DNA of 64,000 nucleotides from JAWAAW01 sp964353335 (GCA_964353335.1 CAYGVI010000003.1:62001-126000); one strand, 5' to 3'; shown: positions 14,824-23,310, numbered from the stretch's first letter. Notes: generated from the letters alone by a model not told the origin. A program made the numbers and translations.

Positions 14824-15951
14824 TTAAGCAGCAGCTCCTGTACTCGTTTCGTTGCTTTCCGGCGCTTCAAGCTCCTTCTCTCCACCTAGGCCGCGTATTT
14901 CCTGGACAATGCCCCGCAGCATTTCATTTGCTGCCTTGAGCTCCTGGTGCGCTGCCTTGAGCTTTTCATTTGCGCCTGCCCTGTCGCCTGCTGCTATCAG
15001 GGTTCTGGCCTGTTCCTGCAGTGCCTTTGCAGAGTCCAGCTTTGCCTGGTATTCTGCCTGCTTGGCTTTTGCCGCAGTTGTGTCCTTGCCCTTTGCCTCA
15101 AGCTTTGCAATCGCATTGTCAAACTTTGTCGCGAGCTTTTCCATCTGGACTTCTATCCCGCTGACACGAGTGCTGACAACTGCGCGCATTGCATCCTGGA
15201 TGTCCTTCTTTGCCGTGCCCCAGGACTGCTTGATTATCTGGGCTGCATCCTTCAAATCCTGTGCTGTCGAGTTCTCGCCTATGTTCGCAACGCTTTGCTG
15301 TGCTGCGTCAATGTCAGCAAGGTCTGCGTCAAGCGATGCAGTAAGCGATGCCTTTTCCTCGTCGCTCAGCTTTGAAAGCTGGATGCGCTCCTTTGCGCTT
15401 TCAATCAGCGCAATTATGTGCTGTGAAGCTGCGTTCAGGAACTTTCCTGACTGCACTTTTGCATTCTTGCGTGCTTCCTGGCAGTTTGCCGAGTCGCTTC
15501 CCTTGCAGTCCTTCAGAGCTGCCTTTGCATCTCCAAGTCCTGCACGCGCCTGTTCGCGCTCCTGCTTGAGCTCTCCACGCTTGTCCTTCCACTGCTTGTG
15601 GAGTTCCTTGCGCTCACCGCGAATCTCTCCGCGCGCTTCCTTCAGCTTCTGATAGTCTTCCTGAAGCGTCTTTTGCGCGCCCTTTATTTCTGCGCGGACA
15701 GTCTCTCGCTTCTGCTTGAGATCTTCGCGCATCTGGTTTGCGCGGGCTTTCAATTCCTCGCGCGATTTTTCAAATGCAGCCTGTTTCTCACTTACCTGTC
15801 CTGCTGTCACATCTGAAGTGTCCTCGGATTCCTCCTGGGCACCTGCAATTGCGCCTGGTCCATTGCCGCCCTGTTCTGCGGCAACAAAAGGCACAATGCT
15901 GACAACGAACAAGGCAAGCACGAACAATGCCGCCAGTTTCGTTCCTTTCAT
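14824..15951 (-). CDS. secreted coiled-coil protein
   Basis: 375 residues. MKGTKLAALFVLALFVVSIV and PFVAA form a Sec signal peptide with cleavage after AA. The mature protein is alanine/lysine/glutamate-rich helix (about 70-360) that could form long coiled coils, with a short acidic tail. ATG 15951 has GGAGG seven nt upstream; the longer ORF upstream is rejected because it would bury the signal peptide. The mRNA has a leader of about 95 nt with three hairpins, unusual here where many genes are leaderless, suggesting high or controlled expression. Likely a cell-envelope structural protein. Confidence 0.7.
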   Translation of the reverse strand: MKGTKLAALFVLALFVVSIVPFVAAEQGGNGPGAIAGAQEESEDTSDVTAGQVSEKQAAFEKSREELKARANQMREDLKQKRETVRAEIKGAQKTLQEDYQKLKEARGEIRGERKELHKQWKDKRGELKQEREQARAGLGDAKAALKDCKGSDSANCQEARKNAKVQSGKFLNAASQHIIALIESAKERIQLSKLSDEEKASLTASLDADLADIDAAQQSVANIGENSTAQDLKDAAQIIKQSWGTAKKDIQDAMRAVVSTRVSGIEVQMEKLATKFDNAIAKLEAKGKDTTAAKAKQAEYQAKLDSAKALQEQARTLIAAGDRAGANEKLKAAHQELKAANEMLRGIVQEIRGLGGEKELEAPESNETSTGAAA

Positions 15952-15983
15952 TTTGGTTTCCTCCAAATTTTTTTTGTAAGCAT

Positions 15984-16041
15984 GCACCCAATGCCTTTTG
16001 CATTGGGCGCGGGTTCTGGCCCGTGTGCGTCTTTGCACGCG
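15984..16041 (-). promoter_or_regulatory. three-hairpin leader of the secreted coiled-coil gene
   Basis: Successive hairpins: CCCAATGC (15987-15994) with GCATTGGG (16000-16007), perfect; CGGG (16010-16013) with CCCG (16020-16023); CGTGTGC (16022-16028) with GCACGCG (16035-16041), which overlaps the second by two bases. A TATA-like TTTATAAG on the minus strand near 16072-16080 puts the transcript start about 10 nt before the structure. A GGAGG site follows before the ATG. Confidence 0.5.
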
Positions 16042-16194
16042 GACAAGGGGTATTACGCTAAAGTATCTTATAAAGACACTTTCTAAAGCGTTAAAATAAA
16101 GGTTTATTTGTGCTTCTAACACTTTACAGAGCCCGAAATGAGCTCCTTTTTGCTTGGAAAAGTTTTATATAGTCTGCTAATATCTATCCCCCCT

Positions 16195-16869
16195 ATGAAA
16201 GCATATTTGGGGGCATTGCTAATATTAGTAGCACTTATAGCCAGCCCTGCCTATGCAGCAGTAATCCACGGTACTGTCTATGACCTTGACCTGAATGCTG
16301 TGAGCCAGGCAGTTGTTGAGATTAACACAGTCCCCAATCAGGTGATGGTGGCAAAGAACGGCACTTATTCTTTCAATGTTCCGCAGGGAAATTTTGTAAT
16401 CAGCGCAAACCTGTCAAAGCTCGGGCTTTCAGCAAGCGAGGAAATAACAGTAAAACAGGACGGCGACTACGTCCTTGACCTGATTCTTTTCCCTGACATC
16501 AGCGAGGAAGAATCCCTGATGAACGAATCACTTGATGTTGTTGTCTATGAAGAGCCCTCTGCGCCCCAATACTGGATGTGGGCAATCCCTGTCCTTGTTT
16601 TGCTTGCTGTTGTTGCAGCAGTTTATTGGAAGAAGCACAGGAAAGGGCCTTCCGGAGAACACAAACAAAGCGCAGCAAAGGCAAAGCCAGACCTTGCTGA
16701 AATAATCGCTTTCATAAAGAAAGAAGGCGGGCGCACAACCCAAAAAGAGCTTCGCAAAGCAATCCCTTACTCTGAAGCAAAGATATCATTGATGATTGCA
16801 GAGCTTGAATCGCAGGGAAAGATAAAGAAAATCAAGAAAGGAAGGGGCAACATAATAATACTGGAATGA
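16195..16869 (+). CDS. membrane-anchored winged-helix protein with extracellular beta domain
   Basis: 224 residues. Signal peptide at about 1-21 (MKAYLGALLILVALIASPAY), then an extracellular carboxypeptidase-regulatory-like beta sandwich (VIHGTVYDLDLNAVSQAVVE), one membrane segment at about 123-142 (MWAIPVLVLLAVVAAVYW), and a cytoplasmic winged helix at about 165-224 (TTQKELRKAIPYSEAKISLM). This is a one-protein transmembrane signalling layout known in archaea. TTTATATA (16164-16171) is 27.5 nt from ATG 16195, fixing the start. The DUF460 gene overlaps its end by 4 nt. Confidence 0.8.
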   Translation: MKAYLGALLILVALIASPAYAAVIHGTVYDLDLNAVSQAVVEINTVPNQVMVAKNGTYSFNVPQGNFVISANLSKLGLSASEEITVKQDGDYVLDLILFPDISEEESLMNESLDVVVYEEPSAPQYWMWAIPVLVLLAVVAAVYWKKHRKGPSGEHKQSAAKAKPDLAEIIAFIKKEGGRTTQKELRKAIPYSEAKISLMIAELESQGKIKKIKKGRGNIIILE

Positions 16870-18026
16870 AACAGCTTCTTATCGCAGGAATTGACCCTGG
16901 AACAACTGTCGGCTATGCCGCTCTTGACACAAATGGAAAACTCATAAAGGCAAAAGCTGCAAAAGAGCTTGACCTTGACAAGGTTGTCGCTGAGCTTAGC
17001 TCGCTTGGAACAGTGATTGTCATTGCCACAGACAAGGCAAAGATTCCCTCATTTGTTTCTGCTGTAGCGACAAAGCTTGGAGCCCGCACATTCTCTCCAA
17101 GGGAAGACCTTCTTGTCGCAGAAAAACGAATTCAGGCTCAGACATATGAGCACAGCAGCAGCCACGAAATGGACGCGCTTGCCGCTGCAATACTCGCCTT
17201 CAAGAAATATGAGCGAATGTTCATCAGGATAAGGAACTTCCTCGCAGACAAAAAGCATCCTGAGCTCTTCAGCAGGCTCACAGAGATTGTCATCAGGCAG
17301 GAAATCAGCGTCACAGCAGGTTTTGACTTCCTAACAATGCCTGAAAAGAAAGAAGTGAAAGACCTCAAAGAGGCGCTCTCCCAAAAGCAGCTTAGCCACA
17401 CTGATTATTGGAAGCTTTACGATTCCTTTATCACGGCAGAGAGCGAGAAAAAACTTCTCCAGCAGCAGAACAACAAGCTCATCAAGCTCGCAAAGCGCCT
17501 GAAAAACAAAACAAACAACCTTAGAAACGCAGTAAAGCCGGAAACGCGCATTATCCGCCCGACAGCAGAGCTTGAGGAAGCCAGAAGGACAATAAAAATA
17601 CTGCAGCAAAGCCTCCAGCAAACTCTTTCAAGGCAGCAGCGCTTGCAGCACATTCTTCTCCACCAGGAAGAATACGCAATAGCAAAGAAAATGAGAAACC
17701 TTGGCTTTGATGAGTTCAAGCGCGTCAGCAGAATCCTCGGCTTCAAGCCAGGCGACATACTCTTTGTTGAAGACCCAAACACAGTAAGCGAGAGAACTCT
17801 CAGCGAACTAAAGGAAAACATAGAGCTTATCATCGCCGTAAGGCAAACCAAGCCAAAAGTCGCAGAACAAATTCCATTCACAATACTCGACGCATCAAGC
17901 ATAAGCCACACACAGGATGAATATTTTGCCTTCCTTGACAAGAAATCATTTGAAAAAGCAAGGAGCGACAAAGCTCTTCTAAGAAAACTCATCGAAGACT
18001 ACCAGGCAGAGAGAAAGGGGATTTGA
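16866..18026 (+). CDS. DUF460 protein (RuvC/YqgF-like nuclease fold)
   Basis: 386 residues. The N-terminal domain begins IAGIDPGTTVGYAALD, a RuvC-like D-P-G-T motif, continues through RTFSPREDLLVAEKR and ends SSHEMDALAAAILAFK with the acidic residues expected for metal-dependent catalysis. A coiled-coil region lies at about 175-275, and an alpha/beta domain at 280-386. This matches archaeal DUF460 in order, but those I know are usually longer (500-650 residues), so this is a shortened form. It is translationally coupled (ATGA overlap) to the membrane-anchored winged-helix gene. A nucleic-acid resolvase or nuclease role is inferred. Confidence 0.75.
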   Translation: MKQLLIAGIDPGTTVGYAALDTNGKLIKAKAAKELDLDKVVAELSSLGTVIVIATDKAKIPSFVSAVATKLGARTFSPREDLLVAEKRIQAQTYEHSSSHEMDALAAAILAFKKYERMFIRIRNFLADKKHPELFSRLTEIVIRQEISVTAGFDFLTMPEKKEVKDLKEALSQKQLSHTDYWKLYDSFITAESEKKLLQQQNNKLIKLAKRLKNKTNNLRNAVKPETRIIRPTAELEEARRTIKILQQSLQQTLSRQQRLQHILLHQEEYAIAKKMRNLGFDEFKRVSRILGFKPGDILFVEDPNTVSERTLSELKENIELIIAVRQTKPKVAEQIPFTILDASSISHTQDEYFAFLDKKSFEKARSDKALLRKLIEDYQAERKGI

Positions 18027-19163
18027 TTAGTTCGATATTGCTATCAGTGCGGCGCGTACTGTCGCATAATCAACAGGAATTTTGTATTTCCCGTCAAACT
18101 CATTCATTGCGCCATATCTTTTAGGCAGTGCATACCTTACTTTGCCCCCTGCTGCTTTCTTATCAGTAAGGGTCGCATTTATGATATCATCCAGCGAAAA
18201 TCTGGAAAGAATTTCCTCAGGGATTTTTGTCGGCAGGCCGAACTTTCTCAAAATCTCGTCCTGCATCTGAATGTCTCCACTAAAAACATTCAATGCTGCT
18301 GCAATCCTCACCGCAGCAGACATCCCGATAGAAACCGCATCGCCGTGCTTCATCGTGTATTCGCTCAGTTTTTCCAGCGCGTGCCCTATTGTATGCCCGT
18401 AATTCAGAATACTGCGCCGCCCTATTTTCTCTTCAGGGTCCTGCTCAACAACACATCCCTTAATCATGCAGTTCGCATTTGCAATCTGAATCAGGCATTC
18501 TGTATTACCTGCCAATATCAAACTTGAGTGGTCTGAGAGCCAGTTGAGATATCCCTCATCACAAATAATTCCGTGCTTGATGCTTTCTGCAAGCCCTGAA
18601 ATATAATGACCCGCTTTAAGGGTTTTCAGCGTGTCAACATCAATGTAAACACGTTTTGGATGATAGAACGCTCCGACCAGGTTTTTTCCTTCTGGAATAT
18701 CAACCCCTGTTTTTCCGCCCACTGAAGAATCTGCCTGTGAAACTGTTGTGGTTGGAATCTGGATTACAGGAACCCCTCTCAGGAATGTTGCTGCAATAAA
18801 ACCAGCCCTATCCCCAACAACCCCGCCGCCAAGCGCATAAATTACAGAATCCCTTCCGAATTTTGCTTCAGCCAGTTCATTGTATAATCTTTTGCATTCG
18901 TCAAGACTTTTGTATTCTTCCCCTGCTGGAGAAACAAACGTTTGGCAAGCAAGGCCCTCATTTTCAAATGCCTTTTCAAACGTTCCTGCATACAAAGGAG
19001 CCACGTTAGAATCGGTTAAGATTGCGTGCTTGACTCCAAGATTCATTTGCTTCGTCTCAGCAGCTATTCTGGGAAACATCTTGCTGCCGAAAATGATGTC
19101 ATAAGAATCGTCAACTGTCCTTATCAGGTTAATCCGCATTCCGTCAGGAGTAATATTCAACAC
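18027..19163 (-). CDS. aroB: 3-dehydroquinate synthase
   Basis: 378 residues. Signatures: the NAD-binding LGGGVVGDRAGFIAATFLRG, then IPTTTVSQADSSVGGKTGVD, LAESIKHGIICD, and the metal ligands in LNYGHTIGHALEKLS and KHGDAVSIGM. It cyclises DAHP to 3-dehydroquinate in the shikimate pathway. Many archaea use an alternative route (AroA'/AroB'), so the classical enzyme here is notable; no other shikimate gene is in the window. GTG 19163 is 27.5 nt from a minus-strand TTTATATT box and is preferred to the ATG eight codons in. Confidence 0.93.
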   Translation of the reverse strand: MLNITPDGMRINLIRTVDDSYDIIFGSKMFPRIAAETKQMNLGVKHAILTDSNVAPLYAGTFEKAFENEGLACQTFVSPAGEEYKSLDECKRLYNELAEAKFGRDSVIYALGGGVVGDRAGFIAATFLRGVPVIQIPTTTVSQADSSVGGKTGVDIPEGKNLVGAFYHPKRVYIDVDTLKTLKAGHYISGLAESIKHGIICDEGYLNWLSDHSSLILAGNTECLIQIANANCMIKGCVVEQDPEEKIGRRSILNYGHTIGHALEKLSEYTMKHGDAVSIGMSAAVRIAAALNVFSGDIQMQDEILRKFGLPTKIPEEILSRFSLDDIINATLTDKKAAGGKVRYALPKRYGAMNEFDGKYKIPVDYATVRAALIAISN

Positions 19164-19197
19164 AAAAGTCAGCGATAAAAAAGGTCAATATAAAGCT

Positions 19198-19641
19198 TCA
19201 CTTCAAATGCCTTGCCAATTTATCAGCGAGCATTCTCAGTTTCTCCCCTGATTTTATGTTCTGCATGCGAACCTGGTTGCCCACTGCGAGGACTTTCCAT
19301 TGTTCGCCGTGCAGCTTAATAACATCGCCCAGTTTGAAAGGGAACTGCTTGAAAAGAACAGTCATCCTGTGGACAGTCTTGCTTGTTATGTGGCTGGTTG
19401 TGAAAAGCCTGCCTGTTATCTTCACAATTCCGCCAAAGCGCTGCTGCAGCTGCCTTCCGAGAGACTGCATGTAATGCTGTGAGGAAAGGTAAACGTCAAC
19501 TCCGCCCGCGACCTGATTTGCTTTCGCTATCCTTGCCCTGCCCGCACGGATTATCTCATCGTGCGCCCAGTCCAGCACCTCATCAGTACATCCGCGAAGC
19601 TGCAATACCCCTTCAAAATATGATATGTGCTTTTCTTCCAT
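19198..19641 (-). CDS. short NMD3-like protein (C-terminal part only)
   Basis: 147 residues. GGVDVYLSSQHYMQSLGRQL, followed by RFGGIVKITGRLFT, the S-KTVHRMTVLFK strand and FKLGDVIKLHGEQWKVL, fits the central and C-terminal domains of archaeal NMD3 (60S/50S export and assembly factor family). The N-terminal treble-clef zinc fingers of normal NMD3 (about 230-350 residues) are absent, and the sequence upstream of ATG 19641 holds only the promoter (ATTTAAAT, 27.5 nt away). It is therefore a naturally short version or a relic. Confidence 0.65.
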   Translation of the reverse strand: MEEKHISYFEGVLQLRGCTDEVLDWAHDEIIRAGRARIAKANQVAGGVDVYLSSQHYMQSLGRQLQQRFGGIVKITGRLFTTSHITSKTVHRMTVLFKQFPFKLGDVIKLHGEQWKVLAVGNQVRMQNIKSGEKLRMLADKLARHLK

Positions 19642-19664
19642 AACATTAGCCCCTGAAGTGCCGT

Positions 19665-19698
19665 ATTTAAATGTGGTGAAAAACAAAAGCTTTTAAAC
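19665..19698. promoter_or_regulatory. divergent promoters for NMD3-like and signal peptidase genes
   Basis: ATTTAAAT at 19665-19672 is 27.5 nt from the minus-strand ATG 19641. TTTAAA at 19692-19697 is 26.5 nt from the plus-strand ATG 19721. Both starts agree with leaderless transcription. Confidence 0.6.
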
Positions 19699-19720
19699 CC
19701 TGTCCAGATGAATTCTGCCA

Positions 19721-20356
19721 ATGGAAGGGAAGAAACAAAGGAGCTTCTGGAGGAGACTCTGGTGGTTCTTGTGGGAGGACAACAGCGTCTGGAGCTGGAT
19801 TGCGAACATCATCCTTGCTTTTGTCCTTATCAAATTCGTAATCTATCCCGGGCTTGGATTTTTGCTCGGCACAGGCTATCCTATTGTCGCTGTGGTCTCA
19901 AGCAGCATGGAGCACGACGGCTCATTTGACCAGTGGTGGAACAATGCAAACTGCTGTATTGACTCTTCCTGCACAAAAAGGATGGCGCCGTCTGAAATAT
20001 ATGCGTCTTACGGGCTTACTTATGACCAGTTCAAGAACCTGCAGTTCAAAAACGGCTTCAACAAGGGCGACATTATGATTCTCACAGGCCCGAATGAGCT
20101 TGCAGTTGGTGAAGTGCTTGTCTTCTGGACTGATGCACGAACTGAGCCTATTATCCACCGCATTGTCCAGGTGAAAGGCGTTGCCAATGACCAGGTTTAC
20201 AAGACAAAGGGCGACCACAACTGCGCTTCAGGCGCGTTTGAGCAGTCAATCGGAAAGGAGCGCAGGATTGGAAAAGCCGCGCTAAGAATTCCGTTCCTTG
20301 GCTGGATTAAGATTGGCTTTGTGGAATTCCTTAAGCTGATAGGGGTGGCGCAATAA
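19721..20356 (+). CDS. signal peptidase I (S26B, archaeal type)
   Basis: 211 residues. Membrane segment at about 24-45, the nucleophile serine in VVSSSMEHDG, the archaeal/ER-type histidine in IIHRIVQV (in place of bacterial lysine), and the aspartate in TKGDHNCASG. A C-terminal hydrophobic stretch near 185-207 may be a second anchor. It removes signal peptides from exported proteins, many of which are encoded nearby. An insertion with two cysteines (NANCCIDSSCTKR) follows the serine motif. It overlaps the TFS gene by 1 nt, and the start is fixed by a TATA box 26.5 nt upstream. Confidence 0.9.
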   Translation: MEGKKQRSFWRRLWWFLWEDNSVWSWIANIILAFVLIKFVIYPGLGFLLGTGYPIVAVVSSSMEHDGSFDQWWNNANCCIDSSCTKRMAPSEIYASYGLTYDQFKNLQFKNGFNKGDIMILTGPNELAVGEVLVFWTDARTEPIIHRIVQVKGVANDQVYKTKGDHNCASGAFEQSIGKERRIGKAALRIPFLGWIKIGFVEFLKLIGVAQ

Positions 20357-20673
20357 TGCTTTTCTGCCCAAAGTGCAAGTCAATAATGCTGCCAAAGAAA
20401 GACAAGGGAAAGACAATACTTGCGTGCTCGTGCGGATACAAGCAGGAGGCAGAGGAAGTAAAGCTCACAGAGGGAAAGAGGCCAGAGGAAAAGCGCGAAA
20501 TAGCTGTTGTTGAAAAGGACATTGAAGTGCACGCAAAGGTTGAGGCTGACTGCTCCAAGTGCGGAAACAAGGAGGCATACACCTGGGAAGTCCAGACAAG
20601 GGCAGGCGACGAGCCGCCAACCAAGTTCTTAAAGTGCACAAAGTGCAAGCACACATGGCGCGACTACAAGTGA
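20356..20673 (+). CDS. tfs: transcription factor S (TFIIS/RPB9-like)
   Basis: 105 residues, normal length. N-terminal zinc ribbon CPKCKS...CSC, linker, and C-terminal TFIIS-type ribbon CSKCGNKEAYTWEVQTRAGD followed by EPPT and CTKCKHTW. The acidic pair in the GDEPPT loop is what reaches into the RNA polymerase active site and triggers transcript cleavage after backtracking. It overlaps the signal peptidase gene by 1 nt and the DUF167 gene by up to 19 nt, so the three are co-transcribed. Confidence 0.93.
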   Translation: MLFCPKCKSIMLPKKDKGKTILACSCGYKQEAEEVKLTEGKRPEEKREIAVVEKDIEVHAKVEADCSKCGNKEAYTWEVQTRAGDEPPTKFLKCTKCKHTWRDYK

Positions 20674-20870
20674 AAGTTAAGCCAAACGCAAGAAAAAGCG
20701 AAATTCTCTCGCAAGAAGGCAATAAACTGGTCATTTCAATCGCAGCTAAGCCTGAAAAAGGCAAAGCCAACGCAGAACTTATCAAATTTCTTTCGAAAAA
20801 ACTGAAAAAACAGGTCAGAATAGTGTCTGGTTTCGGAAGTTCTTCCAAGATTCTCGAAATTTCTGGCTAA
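20655..20870 (+). CDS. DUF167/YggU family protein
   Basis: 71 residues. The core VKVKPNARKSEIL, the phrase ISIAAKPEKGKANAELIKFL, and RIVSGFGSSSKILEI are the conserved DUF167 pattern. The fold is known from structures but the role is not. ATG 20655 lies inside the TFS gene. A GTG five codons later (20670) makes a neat GTGA overlap with the TFS stop and may be the true start, which would shorten the protein to 66 residues. Confidence 0.85.
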   Translation: MARLQVKVKPNARKSEILSQEGNKLVISIAAKPEKGKANAELIKFLSKKLKKQVRIVSGFGSSSKILEISG

Positions 20871-20935
20871 GCGGCAGAAAACTTTCCGGATTTTTCACCA
20901 AAACAAATGTTAATAACCTTCACTTACTGGTTGTA

Positions 20936-21172
20936 ATGTCATTTGTCCACCTCATCATCATCCACAAGAACGCTGTTTACAATTTGCACGCACATTACCG
21001 CACAGCGCAGAGGATTCTTGAGCAGGGCTCTGACGAGTTCACGCGCTTCCTGCCAGGCAAATACAGGGATGCTGGCTACATCATCATAGACCACGACAAA
21101 AAAACAATAATCAACTGCCAGGACGCATTCAGGATTCAGCCAAAGAAAGGGATGGAGATTGTGGAACTATAA
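20936..21172 (+). CDS. small unrecognised protein
   Basis: 78 residues. It begins MSFVHLIIIHKNAVYNLHAH and contains GKYRDAGYIIIDHDKKTIIN, suggesting a small beta-alpha domain. TTAATAACC upstream may be its TATA element. The last 44 nt overlap the converging phosphatase gene. The even codon pattern and a good start context support it as real. No family is recognised. Confidence 0.6.
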   Translation: MSFVHLIIIHKNAVYNLHAHYRTAQRILEQGSDEFTRFLPGKYRDAGYIIIDHDKKTIINCQDAFRIQPKKGMEIVEL

Positions 21173-21482
21173 TTCGCTGAAGTAATTCCTGCATTCTTGA
21201 TTCAATCAATTCAATCAGCTCAGGCTGGTTGTATGAAAACTGGTCAGGAATGCCAAGCGAAACAATCCTTTTGCTGAGATACTGCTGAGGAAATCTTTTT
21301 GCAATCTCTGTCCGCTGGAAATCCTCCATCACCACAACAATATCCGCCCACTCAATTTGCGTTTCAGTGACAGGATTTTCAGAATACAGCCCTGCGGATT
21401 TTGCCTCAAGCCTGCCGCTGAACAGCTCTTCTGCTGTCTTGCTCCTGTGCTTGTTCTGGTTGCATATGAAAAGGACTTTCAT
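21129..21482 (-). CDS. low-molecular-weight phosphatase-like protein
   Basis: 117 residues. VLFICNQNKHRSKTAEELF is the C-x5-R P-loop of low-molecular-weight protein tyrosine phosphatases and related arsenate reductases (C7, R13), and IEWADIVVVMEDFQRTEI fits the following strand. The usual D-P general-acid motif is not obvious; GIPDQFSYNQPEL is the candidate. It is shorter than classic members (about 150). It may remove phosphate from protein or a small molecule. The gene overlaps the opposite-strand neighbour by 44 nt at its 3' end. Confidence 0.75.
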   Translation of the reverse strand: MKVLFICNQNKHRSKTAEELFSGRLEAKSAGLYSENPVTETQIEWADIVVVMEDFQRTEIAKRFPQQYLSKRIVSLGIPDQFSYNQPELIELIESRMQELLQRIIVPQSPSLSLAES

Positions 21483-21519
21483 AACAAGCGATAATGCTGT
21501 TGCTCATATAAACTTATTG

Positions 21520-22260
21520 TCAGAAAAAGTCAAGCTTTTGCTGTTTTTTGTCAAATTCCTCAAGGTATTTCGGCGGTTTTACTGAAACAAATGAATATCC
21601 CCAGTCCTCAAGCATCTTGCGGGCATTCAGGGATATTTTCGGCGCTGCAAGTATGCCCCGCACTTTTGAAATTCCCTTGCTCGCGCAGATTTTCTCAACA
21701 TATCTTCTTAATTGCGTCACAGCAGCAAGGTCAGCAACATACCTTTTGCATTCAACAACAGTAAGCGTTCCTTCCTTGTCAGTGCCAAGCACGTCAATAA
21801 AGCCGTACTTTGTCTGCTCTTCCTGCGATACAGGCTTGAAGCCTACTTCAATCATCTCAGGGTTTTCGTAAATCATGTTTGACATGTCCTCTTCTGTTCC
21901 TGCGATTGTTATTGCCTGGCTGTCTTTCAGCTTGTGCGCGCTGAAAAAGTGCACCCTTAAGACTGATATCTCCATGTTCTCCTTCTCAAGTATGTTGGTT
22001 GCCTTCAGGACAAGCCTGTTGTCATCAATGTGGGCCTGGTATCCTGTGCCTGGCTTCATGTAATTTATCGGCGCAGTGCCCATAGGCTGGTGCACCAATA
22101 AGGTATTATCAGACTTTATCACGATTATCCTGTCTCCGTCTCCAAGAAAGCTTTCAGCACGGCCTGAATACCGTATCGTGCAGTGGCACCCGAAAACAAC
22201 AGTCTCATTCCTCTTGAGCGCGTCATTCAGCAGCCCTATGTATTCAGAAAGCTCAAACAA
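21520..22260 (-). CDS. nucS: endonuclease NucS/EndoMS
   Basis: 246 residues, normal length. N-terminal DNA-binding beta domain (RNETVVFGCHCTIRYSGRAE), then the nuclease domain with E-V-G-F, GFIDVLGTDKEGTLTVVECK as the PD-(D/E)XK core, and QLRRYVEKICASKG. The tail QQKLDFF resembles a PCNA-binding box. NucS cuts both strands at mismatches or branched DNA. The start is TTG 22260, placed by a GGTGAT site that overlaps the stop of the upstream kinase-deaminase gene. Its location beside deoxynucleotide genes suggests a joint role in limiting dU and mismatch damage. Confidence 0.93.
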   Translation of the reverse strand: MFELSEYIGLLNDALKRNETVVFGCHCTIRYSGRAESFLGDGDRIIVIKSDNTLLVHQPMGTAPINYMKPGTGYQAHIDDNRLVLKATNILEKENMEISVLRVHFFSAHKLKDSQAITIAGTEEDMSNMIYENPEMIEVGFKPVSQEEQTKYGFIDVLGTDKEGTLTVVECKRYVADLAAVTQLRRYVEKICASKGISKVRGILAAPKISLNARKMLEDWGYSFVSVKPPKYLEEFDKKQQKLDFF

Positions 22261-22266
22261 GCAGAA

Positions 22267-23310
22267 TCACCTTTTTTCAACTGATTGCTTTGAATACTTC
22301 TCAAGTTCGTCATACAGGACATCAAATTTCACACCTGCTTTTTTTAAAATCTCCCGTGTTTGCTTTGCTCCGTGGTATCTTTTCTCGCACACAACCCTCT
22401 TTATTCCGGCATTTATAATCATTTTGGCGCAGGCATAGCACGGCTCCATTTTTTGGTACAGTGTTGAACCGTCAATGCAAATTCCGAATCTTGCCGCCTG
22501 CACAATCGCGTTCTGCTCGCCGTGCGCGGTGCGTATGCAGTGCTGTGAAGTCGTGCCGTCAGGATTGGTGACAGCGTGCATCTCGTGCCCAACCTCGTCG
22601 CAGTGCGGCAGCCCCATTGGCGAGCCTGCATATCCTGTTGAAAGTATGCGCTTGTCCTTCACTATCACCGCGCCCATTTTTCCGCGGTCGCACGTGCTTC
22701 TCCTGCTTACCTGGTGCACTATGCTCATAAAATACTCGTCCCAGTTCGGGCGCCTGTCCAGCTTTGGCCTCCATATCTTTAGGAATTTGTCAACCTTTTC
22801 ATAAAGCTGCTCGATAGTGCCGTCGTTCTTTAGCGTGAAATTGGCCATCCTGAAGACCTTGTGCAGCTGTTGGCCCGCAGGGTCTTCGCTCATTTCTTTT
22901 TTCTCGCTCGCGAGGAAGTCAGTGAATGTCTGCAGCTCCTCGCCAGGCTTCTGCCGTCCTGCCATCCTCCTGAACCTTTCCTTTGCAGGCGCGTCAACAT
23001 AAACAAGGACAAAATTCTTGTTTTTCCGCAAAGCCTCCACTTCAGCAGTATTCCTGATAGAGCTGACAGCGTATTTCTTGTCAGCCTCCATCGCGTCAAG
23101 CGCCATGTTCGCAAGAGCCGCGTGCCCGAACTTTTCGCGGAGCTCTGTGCCGACTGAGATTAAATTCTCGCGCGTTATCTCTTTTTTGCGCAGCCTGAGC
23201 TCTGCCCTGATAAAGTCAGAAAGCGATATGTGGGTGAACCCATTGTCTGCGAGATACTGCGCAACGCTGTCTTTGCCTGAGCAATACCCGCCTGTAACCC
23301 CCACAATCAT
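22267..23310 (-). CDS. P-loop kinase-dCMP deaminase fusion
   Basis: 347 residues. Residues 1-180 form a nucleotide-kinase-like domain: VTGGYCSGKDSVAQYL is the P-loop, with LSDFIRAEL and a lid-like ERFRRMAGRQKPGE. Residues 190-340 are a deoxycytidylate deaminase: SRRSTCDRGKMGAVIV, the zinc ligands in TAHGEQNAIVQAA (H-x-E) and MEPCYACAKMI (C-x2-C). Yeast Dcd1 has a similar order. The deaminase makes dUMP for thymidylate synthesis. The kinase domain resembles dephospho-CoA or dNMP kinases; its substrate is unknown. NucS follows 6 nt downstream. Confidence 0.85.
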   Translation of the reverse strand: MIVGVTGGYCSGKDSVAQYLADNGFTHISLSDFIRAELRLRKKEITRENLISVGTELREKFGHAALANMALDAMEADKKYAVSSIRNTAEVEALRKNKNFVLVYVDAPAKERFRRMAGRQKPGEELQTFTDFLASEKKEMSEDPAGQQLHKVFRMANFTLKNDGTIEQLYEKVDKFLKIWRPKLDRRPNWDEYFMSIVHQVSRRSTCDRGKMGAVIVKDKRILSTGYAGSPMGLPHCDEVGHEMHAVTNPDGTTSQHCIRTAHGEQNAIVQAARFGICIDGSTLYQKMEPCYACAKMIINAGIKRVVCEKRYHGAKQTREILKKAGVKFDVLYDELEKYSKQSVEKR

